Below the pieces are notes generated by a model. It ran no database searches. It saw only the letters and a list, made by a program, of their open reading frames with translations, and was not told where the DNA came from. Below are positions 7,755-14,072 of a stretch of DNA of 25,478 bases, piece by piece. The DNA is from CAYUPY01 sp964446595. Its GTDB lineage: Bacteria; Patescibacteriota; Dojkabacteria; J137; JAEUSD01. The stretch covers positions 1-25,478 of the forward strand of contig CAYUPY010000013.1 of assembly GCA_964446595.1 (NCBI GenBank), in the 5' to 3' direction. The first letter of the stretch is position 1. Every line of letters begins with the position of its first letter. The position numbers were made by a program, and so were the translations under genes.

Positions 7755-7760
7755 TACAAT
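7755..7760 (+). promoter_or_regulatory. Leaderless-type extended -10 box of tsaE
   Basis: TGC TACAAT ends five bases before the ATG at 7766. This supports that ATG over the in-frame TTG at 7748, which lies upstream of the -10 box. Confidence 0.55.
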
Positions 7761-7765
7761 TAAAA

Positions 7766-8254
7766 ATGCGAATAACTTCTACATCTCCATTTGAAACTAA
7801 AGAAATCGGCGGCAGGTTGGCAAAGAACTGGGCCGACTTAAGAGATAAGGACCTTCCTGTTGTGTACAAACTAGAGGGCGATTTGGGGTACGGCAAAACT
7901 GCTCTGGTTCAAGGGTTTGCTAGTGGTCTAGGGGTGACGGAGACTATTACCTCACCTTCCTACACTTATATTGAGGAATATGAGTTTCACGAGAAACAGC
8001 AAATTCATTTATTAGTGCATCTAGATGCATGGAGAATCGAAGATATTTCAATTGCTGAAGGATTGAAAATAGAAGAGCGGTATCTTAACGCTACTAATGT
8101 GCTCCTAGTTGAATGGCCTAACCGTTACCCGTTTGAACTATGGCGAAAATCTTATGTTGAGGTAAAAGTTGAGTTTGAGTATTTAAGTGAATATGCCAGA
8201 CAAATATCTTTTTCGGTAGATCCACAGCACGCTTCCCTTATTGATTTATCCTAG
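7766..8254 (+). CDS. tsaE: tRNA threonylcarbamoyladenosine biosynthesis ATPase TsaE
   Basis: TsaE is the P-loop ATPase that drives TsaBD turnover in making t6A37 on ANN-reading tRNAs. Walker A GDLGYGKT (38-45) is followed by the family segments TSPSYTYIEEY and HLDAWRI, and later LLVEWPNRYP (the VEW motif). The 162 residues from the ATG at 7766 match the usual length. A TTG start 18 nt upstream is in frame but sits above the -10 box. TsaD follows 39 nt later with its own promoter; TsaB and TsaC are not in the window. Confidence 0.93.
   Translation: MRITSTSPFETKEIGGRLAKNWADLRDKDLPVVYKLEGDLGYGKTALVQGFASGLGVTETITSPSYTYIEEYEFHEKQQIHLLVHLDAWRIEDISIAEGLKIEERYLNATNVLLVEWPNRYPFELWRKSYVEVKVEFEYLSEYARQISFSVDPQHASLIDLS
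7983..7998. promoter_or_regulatory. parS-like site (14/16) in tsaE
   Basis: AGTTTCACGAGAAACA matches the parS consensus at 14 of 16 positions. It encodes FHEK. Confidence 0.6.
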
Positions 8255-8281
8255 ACTCTAAAAACTTTCAATTCATAGTGC

Positions 8282-8287
8282 TAGAAT
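8282..8287 (+). promoter_or_regulatory. Leaderless-type extended -10 box of tsaD
   Basis: TGC TAGAAT ends six bases before the GTG at 8294, so GTG would be the first codon of a leaderless mRNA. Confidence 0.55.
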
Positions 8288-8293
8288 ACGTGC

Positions 8294-9403
8294 GTGGAAC
8301 AAATGATTCTGGCAATAGAGACTTCCTGTGATGAAACCGCTGTGGCAGTATTACGCGGTAAACGTATACTCAGTAGTGTGGTTTATTCGCAAATCTATCT
8401 TCATCGTAAGTACGGTGGGGTAGTGCCTAGTGTGGCAAGACTTGCTCATGAAGAAAAGTTCGACGAGGTGTTAGAAGAGGCCTTAAATGGGGCTGGAACG
8501 GCCCTAGATGCTATCGAAGTGGTCGCGGTGACTGTTGGGCCTGGTCTAGCTATTGCTCTGGAAGTAGGGCTAGCTAAAGCAAAAGAAATCGCCAAAAAAT
8601 ATCAGCTACCGCTATTACCGGTTAATCATATGGAGGGTCACCTGCTTTCGGTTCTCCTAAATGAAGATAATGAAGATGTTGAAGACAAACAGTTCATAGA
8701 GCCTAAGTTTCCAGCGTTAGGATTACTTGTATCAGGCAAACACTCGGAATTCATACTTGTAAAAGGAATCGGTGATTACGAGAAGCTCGGCCAGACATTG
8801 GACGATGCAGCAGGGGAGGCTTTTGATAAAGCCAGCGTTATGTTGGGACTGGGTTATCCTGGCGGACCAAGAATTGCTGCGTTAGCAGAACAGAGCGATG
8901 TTGAGTTGACTGAAGTTAGGCAAAATCAATCAGTATACCTAGAGGTTAAAGGACAGGAAGAATTAAGGCTTCCGATACCCATGCTTTATTCCAACAATCT
9001 TAACCTTAGTTTTTCAGGATTAAAGACTGCATTAAAACAAAAAATTGATGAAGTTCACCCCACCGGGCAAACTGTAAATGATTTAGCAAAACTCTTTCAG
9101 GCAACTGCGATCAGCATGTTGATTAAAAAGCTCGTTTTTGCGCTTGAATCTTTTGTTGAGGTAAAACAAATATGGGTGGGCGGCGGAGTAATTGCGAATC
9201 GACTTTTTAGAGAAGAGCTGACAAAAGTTGCACGTGAAAAAAACCTGCAATTACTGCTGCCTCCAAACCGCTTTACGGGAGATAATGCTGCAATGATAGG
9301 TGCTGTAGCAGCTTATTATTTAGAGGAAGGTATAAATAATACCGTGTCTCCAGAAGGGGGTGAGTTTGAAAGTATTGACAGGCAACCGCGACTATCTCTC
9401 TAG
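8294..9403 (+). CDS. tsaD: tRNA N6-adenosine threonylcarbamoyltransferase TsaD
   Basis: TsaD transfers the threonylcarbamoyl group to A37 of tRNA. The fold is of the ASKHA type, with MILAIETSCDETAVAVL at the start, the metal motif HMEGH (112-116), LDDAAGEAFDKA, and VGGGVIANRLFREEL near the end. The usual SGGHT reads SGKHS here. An acidic insertion (about 121-135) follows HMEGHLLS and makes the protein slightly long at 369 residues. GTG 8294 is chosen for its -10 spacing; ATG 8303 is also possible. Its stop overlaps the convergent fpg gene by 4 bp. Confidence 0.95.
   Translation: MEQMILAIETSCDETAVAVLRGKRILSSVVYSQIYLHRKYGGVVPSVARLAHEEKFDEVLEEALNGAGTALDAIEVVAVTVGPGLAIALEVGLAKAKEIAKKYQLPLLPVNHMEGHLLSVLLNEDNEDVEDKQFIEPKFPALGLLVSGKHSEFILVKGIGDYEKLGQTLDDAAGEAFDKASVMLGLGYPGGPRIAALAEQSDVELTEVRQNQSVYLEVKGQEELRLPIPMLYSNNLNLSFSGLKTALKQKIDEVHPTGQTVNDLAKLFQATAISMLIKKLVFALESFVEVKQIWVGGGVIANRLFREELTKVAREKNLQLLLPPNRFTGDNAAMIGAVAAYYLEEGINNTVSPEGGEFESIDRQPRLSL
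9226..9241. promoter_or_regulatory. parS-like site (13/16) in tsaD
   Basis: It has an intact GCACGTGAAA core and 13 of 16 matches to the parS consensus. It encodes part of ARE in the host protein. Confidence 0.4.
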
Positions 9404-10233
9404 TTATTCATGAAGCTATTGTGTATTTCCTTTCGCACAAACACGCTTCTTCCGCCAATTTTAAGCACCACAATATCCTCACTCTTTTTTTTGCCGTATA
9501 CGTTTAAAAGTTTTGAAAACTCGCCTGTATTACCTTCAGGGTCTTGATAGAGATTATCTATTAACGTCGTCCCTTTAAATTCTAAAGCAGTATTTAATAT
9601 ATGTTTGACTCTTTCAACAAGGGTATCAAGTGTTTCTCGTGAAACTTGAGCAGCGGGGACTAAAGGGTGTAGATTAGAGCTATTAAGGGCCTCATTCACA
9701 TAGATATTTCCAAGTCCGGCCACTACTGTCTGATCCAATAACGCTGAATAAATTGGCTTTTGGGTATTAGTCAGACGTTTTTGTAGATACTGAGAAGAAA
9801 ACCCAGGTGAAAGTGCGTCTGGACCCAGTTTTGGCAGGGTAGGGTAGTCCTCAAAGTTATTTACTATGTGGAAGGTTCCAAATCGCCGTTGATCAAGATA
9901 ATTAATGATCATGCTGGTTCCTTCTTTAGAGTTTTCCACGTGAAACCAGTAACGCAGGTGCGGGTGCTCAATAACGCTTTCGCAAGTTAAGTAGCGACCA
10001 GACATACGTAAATGTGCAATCGCCTTTGAGCTCCCCAAGTCAAAAAGCATCCACTTGCCAATGCGTTCAAGAGAAATAAACGTTTGTCCGATAATACGTT
10101 GCCTCAGTTCTTCTTCGTTCAGATTAAAATGAGAGTGCCCTTTTTGTGTTATTCCGATGTCCACTACGCCCGCACCTTGCAGGTGCGGGCGTAGTGAGCG
10201 GATTGTAGTTTCAACTTCAGGTAGTTCAGGCAT
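9400..10233 (-). CDS. mutM: Formamidopyrimidine-DNA glycosylase, zinc-less type
   Basis: It excises oxidised purines such as 8-oxoG and cuts the abasic strand. The N-terminus MPELPEVETT gives the catalytic Pro2 and Glu3, and Lys60 lies in GKWMLFDL. DQTVVAGLGNIYVNEAL is the helix-two-turn-helix. At the C-terminus the family's four zinc-binding Cys are all absent (VYGKKKSED...GGRSVFVRKEIH), but the finger Arg of GGRS (262) is kept. This is a zincless finger as in NEIL1-like enzymes. The 277-residue length is normal. It overlaps the upstream PIG-L gene by 8 bp, so they form an operon. It also carries two parS-like sites and a 16-bp palindrome. Confidence 0.93.
   Translation of the reverse strand: MPELPEVETTIRSLRPHLQGAGVVDIGITQKGHSHFNLNEEELRQRIIGQTFISLERIGKWMLFDLGSSKAIAHLRMSGRYLTCESVIEHPHLRYWFHVENSKEGTSMIINYLDQRRFGTFHIVNNFEDYPTLPKLGPDALSPGFSSQYLQKRLTNTQKPIYSALLDQTVVAGLGNIYVNEALNSSNLHPLVPAAQVSRETLDTLVERVKHILNTALEFKGTTLIDNLYQDPEGNTGEFSKLLNVYGKKKSEDIVVLKIGGRSVFVRKEIHNSFMNN
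9631..9646. promoter_or_regulatory. parS-like site (14/16) in fpg
   Basis: TGTTTCTCGTGAAACT matches the parS consensus at 14 of 16 positions. On the minus strand it encodes VSRET. Confidence 0.6.
9932..9947. promoter_or_regulatory. parS-like site (13/16) in fpg
   Basis: It has the intact CCACGTGAAAC core and 13 of 16 matches to the parS consensus. On the minus strand it encodes WFHVEN. Confidence 0.5.
10162..10196. repeat. Perfect 16-bp GC-rich inverted repeat inside fpg
   Basis: The arms CACTACGCCCGCACCT and AGGTGCGGGCGTAGTG pair without mismatch around the 3-nt loop TGC. It lies in the conserved N-terminal coding region of the glycosylase (RPHLQGAGVVD), where no insertion relative to the family is apparent. 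It is far more GC-rich than the surrounding DNA. Confidence 0.9.
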
Positions 10234-10915
10234 TGGAAATGCTTTTCAAATGATAATATTCAATTAAGAACAATTGTCTTAAGCCCCATTGTCTAATAAA
10301 CTTTGGTCCTAGTTGGACTTGAGATCTGTACTCACGCAGAGTTTTTAGTTTCCCTTGTATCAAACTTGGACTTAAAATAAGTTTAGCATTAGGTAAGATT
10401 GGATTAGCTTCACGTAAAACTTTGGCAAACTCACTTTCGAATTTATTAAGAAGCGGAAGCTTGATGGTGCTATAGATAACGGAAATATTTTGCTGAGATG
10501 CTAGATTGCTGACGGCTTGAGAAGTAGCTATGTGGTCAGGGTGACCGTAAATGCCAGAAGGCTCAAACGTTAATATATGAGTCGGTCGGCTTTTATTAAT
10601 TGATTCTTGAATGCTTTCAATTACTGTTTCGTGTGAAACTAAGCCGTCAGGGTAGTTTAATATTCGATAGTCGTTTACACCAAGTTGTGACATTGAGCTT
10701 AAAAACTCTTTTGTACGTACTTCAGCCAATGATTGGTCATGTTCCACGTGAAAGCGCAGTGTGCTAGCTTCACCTCTGGTGAGACATAATACGTCTACGC
10801 GCTTGGCGTTTCGCGCCAAGCGCAGCATCAAGCCCGCACCAAAAAAAGCCTCATCATCTGGGTGCGGGTAAACTACTAACAGTCTTTCAATCTCATCAAT
10901 ATTTAGTTTTTTCAT
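10226..10915 (-). CDS. PIG-L/LmbE family deacetylase
   Basis: This family of zinc-dependent enzymes deacetylates N-acetylglucosaminyl groups in glycolipids, thiol cofactors or antibiotics. The signature PHPDDE (17-22) and the second metal motif HPDH (125-128) are present, and the 229-residue length fits. Its substrate cannot be told from the sequence; cell-surface glycan modification is likely but inferred. It is the first gene of a two-gene unit with fpg (8-bp overlap). It has two parS-like sites and a 10-bp GC-rich inverted repeat near the 5' end. Confidence 0.9.
   Translation of the reverse strand: MKKLNIDEIERLLVVYPHPDDEAFFGAGLMLRLARNAKRVDVLCLTRGEASTLRFHVEHDQSLAEVRTKEFLSSMSQLGVNDYRILNYPDGLVSHETVIESIQESINKSRPTHILTFEPSGIYGHPDHIATSQAVSNLASQQNISVIYSTIKLPLLNKFESEFAKVLREANPILPNAKLILSPSLIQGKLKTLREYRSQVQLGPKFIRQWGLRQLFLIEYYHLKSISNA
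10625..10640. promoter_or_regulatory. parS-like site (13/16) in PIG-L gene
   Basis: TGTTTCGTGTGAAACT keeps perfect outer arms (TGTTTC and GAAAC) but has CGTGTG in place of CACGTG in the core. On the minus strand it encodes VSHET. Confidence 0.4.
10740..10755. promoter_or_regulatory. parS-like site (13/16) in PIG-L gene
   Basis: TGTTCCACGTGAAAGC matches the parS consensus at 13 of 16 positions, with an intact CACGTG core. On the minus strand it encodes RFHVEH. Confidence 0.5.
10799..10823. repeat. 10-bp GC-rich inverted repeat inside PIG-L gene
   Basis: The arms GCGCTTGGCG and CGCCAAGCGC are perfect, with loop TTTCG. It encodes part of the LARNAKR segment just after the catalytic PHPDDE motif region. 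Confidence 0.8.
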
Positions 10916-10964
10916 TCTAATAGTCGCTTGTTGAAATGTTATGCCATCAATGATGGTGTAGCAC

Positions 10965-12230
10965 CTATGTTACACGTGAAATAACCTCTTTGCCCATATA
11001 AGGTACAAGAACTTCAGGAACTCGAACTGTACCATCTTCCTGTTGAAAGTTCTCTAAAATAGCAACTGGAATTCTAGAACCTACAATCGCTGTACCGTTC
11101 AGCATATGCAAGTATTCATTCTTACCAGTGTCTGATTTAAACTTAATATTTAAGTTCCGAGCCTGAAAGTCAGTCGTATTGGACGTAGATGTTATCTCCC
11201 CCCAGTCATTTCTTCCTGGCATCCATGCTTCCAAGTCATACTTTTTAGCTGCCATCGCGCCCAGATCTCCAGTACACATTTCAAGAACTCGATATGGAAT
11301 TCCCAGGCTTTGCATTAATTCTTCTTCAATTGCCAAAAGCTCGTGGTGCAACTTATCTGAGTGTTCAGGTAGGCAGTACACAAACATTTCTAATTTTGAG
11401 AACTGATGTACGCGGTATAGGCCTTTAGAGTATTTACCGTACGAACCACCCTCCCGGCGGAAGCAGTGAGACAACGCGGCAAACTTGAGAGGTAATGAAT
11501 CTTGAGGAAGTACGTCATCTGCATGCATGGCTGCCATAGTAACCTCAGCTGTGGCAATTAAGCCTAAGTCTTCGCCAGCAATTTCATAAGTTTGAGCCTC
11601 ATCTCCTCTTGGCGCATACCCAGTACCCTGATAGAAGCGTGAGCGAGCAAGATCCGGTGTGATAGTTGGAAGATATCCTTTTTTGGAAAGAAACTGCATT
11701 CCATATTGCATTAACGACATCTCAAGTAATGCGGCATCTCCTTTTAGAAAATAGAATTGCGAACCAGCCACTTTAGCACCTGCTTCAAAATCTAAAATGC
11801 CAAGTTCTTCTCCTATTTCTAAGTGATCCTTTGGCTCAAAATCGAAGCGTGGTTTCTCACCCACCTGTCTGAGTTCAACGTTTTCACTATCTGTTTTGCC
11901 TAGTGGGGTGCCTTGTGGGTGGATATTCGGTATTTGATGAATTAGTGTCTCCCAGGTCATATTTACCTTTTCCATTTCTGCCTGAATCACCTTCTCTTTG
12001 TCTTTTAGCTCTTTCCCTTTATTCCTTAATTGATCAGGTCTTGCGCCTTTTCGGACCATTTCGGCTAACTCATTCTTTTCACGTCGCACTTCTTCTAATT
12101 TTCCAATCAGCTCGTTACGTTCTACATCAGAAATAAACCAATCTTCAACTACTTGAGGATCAATGTTGCGCTCTTCAGTATTTTGCTTAACTTGTGCTTT
12201 GTTAGCTCTAATGTACTTTGGGTCTAACAT
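10965..12230 (-). CDS. serS: Seryl-tRNA synthetase
   Basis: This class II synthetase charges tRNA-Ser. The N-terminal long coiled-coil arm (about 30-100) is charged and heptad-like. The catalytic core shows TAEVT (about 227-231), motif 2 FRREGG (257-262) and motif 3 GSRIPVAILENFQ. The C-terminus VPEVLVPYMG is typical, and the 421-residue length is normal. It is expressed from a T-box leader about 285 nt long with a promoter at 12522-12551. No Shine-Dalgarno sequence precedes the ATG even with this long leader. A parS-like site covers the last codons. Confidence 0.97.
   Translation of the reverse strand: MLDPKYIRANKAQVKQNTEERNIDPQVVEDWFISDVERNELIGKLEEVRREKNELAEMVRKGARPDQLRNKGKELKDKEKVIQAEMEKVNMTWETLIHQIPNIHPQGTPLGKTDSENVELRQVGEKPRFDFEPKDHLEIGEELGILDFEAGAKVAGSQFYFLKGDAALLEMSLMQYGMQFLSKKGYLPTITPDLARSRFYQGTGYAPRGDEAQTYEIAGEDLGLIATAEVTMAAMHADDVLPQDSLPLKFAALSHCFRREGGSYGKYSKGLYRVHQFSKLEMFVYCLPEHSDKLHHELLAIEEELMQSLGIPYRVLEMCTGDLGAMAAKKYDLEAWMPGRNDWGEITSTSNTTDFQARNLNIKFKSDTGKNEYLHMLNGTAIVGSRIPVAILENFQQEDGTVRVPEVLVPYMGKEVISRVT
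10968..10983. promoter_or_regulatory. parS-like site (14/16) at the 3' end of serS
   Basis: TGTTACACGTGAAATA matches the parS consensus at 14 of 16 positions. It overlaps the last codons of serS, which read SRVT. Confidence 0.55.
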
Positions 12231-12249
12231 GTTTTTAATTTAATAAATA

Positions 12250-12301
12250 AAAAAAAGTCCTCACCTAACCTGTTTCTCGTGAAACATGCTAGGTAAGGAC
12301 T
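12250..12301 (-). terminator. T-box terminator of serS, with parS-like apex
   Basis: On the minus strand, AGTCCTTACCTA pairs with TTAGGTGAGGACT and is followed by a run of eight T. The upper stem is GTTTC-ACGA-GAAAC, half of the parS-like palindrome at 12271-12286. In all, about 21 base pairs form with one mismatch. In the T-box mechanism, uncharged tRNA-Ser would favour the alternative antiterminator. Confidence 0.85.
12271..12286. promoter_or_regulatory. parS-like site (15/16) inside the serS terminator
   Basis: TGTTTCTCGTGAAACA differs from the parS consensus at a single core position. This is the best match in the window. It sits inside the transcribed T-box terminator hairpin of serS. 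Confidence 0.75.
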
Positions 12302-12399
12302 CATTATATAGAGTGGTGCCACCTGTGTTTATACTTTACAGAAGAATAACTTTTCCCTCGGTCGCTAACCCGAAAGTGCTCAGTAATACTGAGTGGAGA

Positions 12400-12413
12400 A
12401 CCGACGCGTCGGT
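12400..12413. repeat. 14-bp palindrome in T-box leader
   Basis: ACCGACGCGTCGGT is perfectly self-complementary and lies between the specifier stem I and the stem III hairpin. In RNA it could pair only as a dimer or as alternative structure, so its role, if any, is unclear. Confidence 0.5.
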
Positions 12414-12521
12414 GCCTTAGGTTTTAGGTGATTCTCACAAATGTTCGTTGGTTCGCGTACATTTAAACTCGTGGGCTGAATCACTCTCTGAGCTAAAACC
12501 TAGTGCGTTACTAGTTAGTAG

Positions 12522-12551
12522 ATGATAGCAATTGCTTGAAACAAGGGTCAA
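12522..12551 (-). promoter_or_regulatory. Promoter of serS T-box leader
   Basis: On the minus strand, TTGACC (12551-12546), an 18-bp spacer and TATCAT (12527-12522) form a good -35/-10 pair. Transcription would begin around 12515, just before stem I. Confidence 0.65.
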
Positions 12552-12562
12552 TCTAAATGTGG

Positions 12563-12568
12563 TATTTT
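12563..12568 (+). promoter_or_regulatory. Leaderless-type -10 box of the VTT-like gene
   Basis: TGG TATTTT ends five bases before the GTG at 12574 and helps choose it as the start. It is next to and divergent from the serS promoter. Confidence 0.4.
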
Positions 12569-12573
12569 GGAAG

Positions 12574-13143
12574 GTGAAATTTTTACGTAAGTTTGCTAAA
12601 GTAGACCAACGTGACCGGTTTTTAATAGTTTTCTCTTTACTGGTAGGGGTTTTGTCTCTTCTGCTCACACTGCCATTCTTATTCAGCAGTGAGATAGTAG
12701 GGCAGTACACTAGCTATGGTTATTTAGGAGTAGGATTTATTAACTTCTTAAGTGATGTTGCTCCTTTTTCGCCTGTACCTGCCTCTTTGGTGACTTTTGC
12801 TGCTGCAAACAATCCCGGCTTTAACAACCTTCTTTTAATACTTGTTTCTGCTATCGCCACTACTTGCGGACAAGTATTTCAGTATCTATTTGGCGACGGC
12901 ATTGACAAGCTTGTACGTGACTACAAATGGCACGCGCGCTTGCGCGCGCTGTTTTTTAAAAGCCCTTTTATTTTCTTGGTCGTATGGATAGCATTACCAA
13001 ACCCGGTAAAATCGATAGGGCAGATTTTTGTTGGCACAGCAGAATATCCCTTTTGGAAATACTTTATCGCAGCGCTAATTGGCAACTCAATCTGGTTTGC
13101 CTCCGTTGTGTATTTTGGGCGTTGGTTCTTCGAGATTTTTTAA
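12574..13143 (+). CDS. VTT/DedA-like membrane protein
   Basis: It is a 189-residue membrane protein with an N-terminal basic stretch and about five hydrophobic segments. GFINFLSDVAPFSPVPASLV and the later ALIGNSIWFASVVYFG segment resemble the VTT (DedA/SNARE-associated) family of small membrane proteins, some of which are lipid scramblases. The match is moderate and the function is inferred. I chose GTG 12574 because of its -10 spacing; TTG 12532 would add 14 unconvincing residues. Inside is the GC-rich repeat at 12933-12948. Confidence 0.6.
   Translation: MKFLRKFAKVDQRDRFLIVFSLLVGVLSLLLTLPFLFSSEIVGQYTSYGYLGVGFINFLSDVAPFSPVPASLVTFAAANNPGFNNLLLILVSAIATTCGQVFQYLFGDGIDKLVRDYKWHARLRALFFKSPFIFLVVWIALPNPVKSIGQIFVGTAEYPFWKYFIAALIGNSIWFASVVYFGRWFFEIF
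12933..12948. repeat. GC-only inverted repeat in VTT-like gene
   Basis: CGCGCGC TT GCGCGCG is followed by a run of T (12952-12957). It resembles a terminator but is inside coding sequence, and encodes part of HARLRALFF. The 2-nt loop means the innermost pair would open. Confidence 0.55.
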
Positions 13144-13156
13144 GTTCATTATAAAT

Positions 13157-13172
13157 AGTTTCACGGGAAACA
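13157..13172. promoter_or_regulatory. Intergenic parS-like site (14/16)
   Basis: AGTTTCACGGGAAACA matches the parS consensus at 14 of 16 positions. It is in the 34-bp gap between two convergent genes, the VTT-like gene and the response regulator, so coding constraint cannot explain it. Confidence 0.65.
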
Positions 13173-13177
13173 GCCCG

Positions 13178-13852
13178 TCATGATGGCAATCTATAACCTT
13201 TCCCCCTTACAGTATCGATATTGATATCACAGCCGAATTCACCTAGTTTTTTCCTCAGATTGTGAATATGCACATCTATACTCTTAAGCCCGGGGTCGCT
13301 CCAGCTGGGTGCTGTAGCCGAGTTTATACGCTCACGATGCACAATTTTACCTCGATTCTCAGCTAACATTAGTAGAATTGAAAATTCCCGCCCACCTAAG
13401 TATAACTCTTGCTGGTCACGCAATATCATTTGCTGACTTTTATTAATACTAAAGTTTTTCACGTGTAACATCTCATCTACTGTCTTAGGAGAACGTTTTA
13501 ATACAGCTAGTACTTGAGAACGCAACAGTTGCATTCTCAGCGGTTTAAATAGATAAAAGTCAGCTCCTGCATTTAGAGCCTGTACCACAATGTATTCATG
13601 CGTGTTTGGAAGTAACATCAGGATCGGTTTATCTACATTTAGTCTACGGAGAGCTTCACAAGTATGGATATTCTTATGTTTTGAGTCACAACTATCAAGT
13701 ACAATGAGGTCCCAATTAAATTCTTGTCCGATCTTTAGAACTCTCGCAGCGTCAGTGACGTACTTAAATTCAATGGTCGATTTAGCAAAATATGCTTTTA
13801 TCGCTTTAACTAATTCTAAATCTGGCGTAGCGAACAGTACTTTTTTTGGCAT
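13178..13852 (-). CDS. OmpR/PhoB-type response regulator
   Basis: An N-terminal receiver domain (1-117) and a C-terminal winged helix (about 125-224) are present. The receiver has the phospho-acceptor Asp53 (DLIVLDS), Thr84 in LPNT and Lys103 in LFKPL. The usual acidic pair at the start is only partly kept (FATPDLE). The winged helix ends with VDVHIHNLRKKLG and DTVRGKGYRL, as in PhoB-type regulators. The 224-residue length is normal. No histidine kinase is in the window, so it is an orphan here. It is divergent from the tRNA-Ser gene. TAATCT ends seven bases before the ATG. Confidence 0.92.
   Translation of the reverse strand: MPKKVLFATPDLELVKAIKAYFAKSTIEFKYVTDAARVLKIGQEFNWDLIVLDSCDSKHKNIHTCEALRRLNVDKPILMLLPNTHEYIVVQALNAGADFYLFKPLRMQLLRSQVLAVLKRSPKTVDEMLHVKNFSINKSQQMILRDQQELYLGGREFSILLMLAENRGKIVHRERINSATAPSWSDPGLKSIDVHIHNLRKKLGEFGCDINIDTVRGKGYRLPS
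13455..13470. promoter_or_regulatory. parS-like site (14/16) in response regulator gene
   Basis: TTTTTCACGTGTAACA matches the parS consensus at 14 of 16 positions. On the minus strand it encodes LHVKN in the inter-domain linker. Confidence 0.55.
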
Positions 13853-13884
13853 CTAAAAAAGATTAAAAAATGAATAATTGATGG

Positions 13885-13890
13885 TATAAT
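13885..13890 (+). promoter_or_regulatory. Extended -10 promoter of tRNA-Ser
   Basis: TGG TATAAT is the only promoter-like element before the tRNA. Transcription would start near 13897, leaving a precursor leader of about 60 nt. Confidence 0.65.
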
Positions 13891-13957
13891 CAGCCCAGCA
13901 TCCTCACAATGGCAAGTAGACCATCGGTTCAAACGCCATGAGCGAAGCTGCCAAACT

Positions 13958-14046
13958 GGAGAGGTACCCAAGTGGCTCAAGGGGACTCATTGCTAACGAG
14001 TTAGTGGGAGAATATCCCAGCGGGGGTTCGAATCCCCCTCTCTCCG
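13958..14046 (+). tRNA. tRNA-Ser (anticodon GCT)
   Basis: The cloverleaf is clear: acceptor stem GGAGAGG with TCTCTCC, an anticodon loop TTGCTAA giving anticodon GCT (reads AGC/AGU), a long class II variable arm, and the T arm GGGGG-TTCGAAT-CCCCC. The discriminator is G, as expected for Ser. The 3' CCA is not encoded. The anticodon stem has one A-C mismatch next to the loop. Length is 89 nt. It is not the tRNA for the UCA specifier seen in the serS T-box. Confidence 0.95.
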
Positions 14047-14061
14047 TATTAATAAAAGGTT

Positions 14062-14067
14062 TAGTAT
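14062..14067 (+). promoter_or_regulatory. Leaderless-type -10 box of the SRPBCC-like gene
   Basis: TAGTAT ends five bases before the ATG at 14073, immediately downstream of the tRNA gene. Confidence 0.45.
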
Positions 14068-14072
14068 TCACT

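Larger units (their letters stand above)
12255..12505 (-). promoter_or_regulatory. T-box riboswitch leader of serS
   Basis: In RNA order, stem I base AGGTTTTAG (12501-12493) pairs with CTAAAACCT (12427-12419). The GA motif CAGAGAG follows, and GAATCAC pairs with GTGATTC. The codon after GAA is TCA (12431-12429), a Ser codon, the likely specifier. A small hairpin CTCAGT-ATT-ACTGAG (12393-12379) is a stem III candidate. The T-box AGGTGGCACCAC (about 12324-12313) contains TGGC, which complements the G discriminator of tRNA-Ser plus CCA. It ends in the terminator at 12250-12301. The call is by eye, not by covariance model. Confidence 0.88.

Noticed and set aside
7748..7765. TTG start giving six extra residues to TsaE
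   Set aside because: It lies upstream of, and includes, the -10 box; ATG 7766 fits the family length.
12435..12710. A 91-codon minus-strand frame across the T-box leader
   Set aside because: It overlaps the T-box stem I and the serS promoter, shows no protein-like pattern, and is on the strand of the leader RNA.
13918..13945. GGTTCAAACGCC before the tRNA, resembling a T-arm
   Set aside because: No matching T-stem or acceptor stem can be formed, so it is not a tRNA or a clear remnant.
13938..14072. A longer reading frame starting at 13938 in front of the SRPBCC-like gene
   Set aside because: It runs through the whole tRNA-Ser gene. ATG 14073 has a -10 box at the common spacing and gives a plausible protein.
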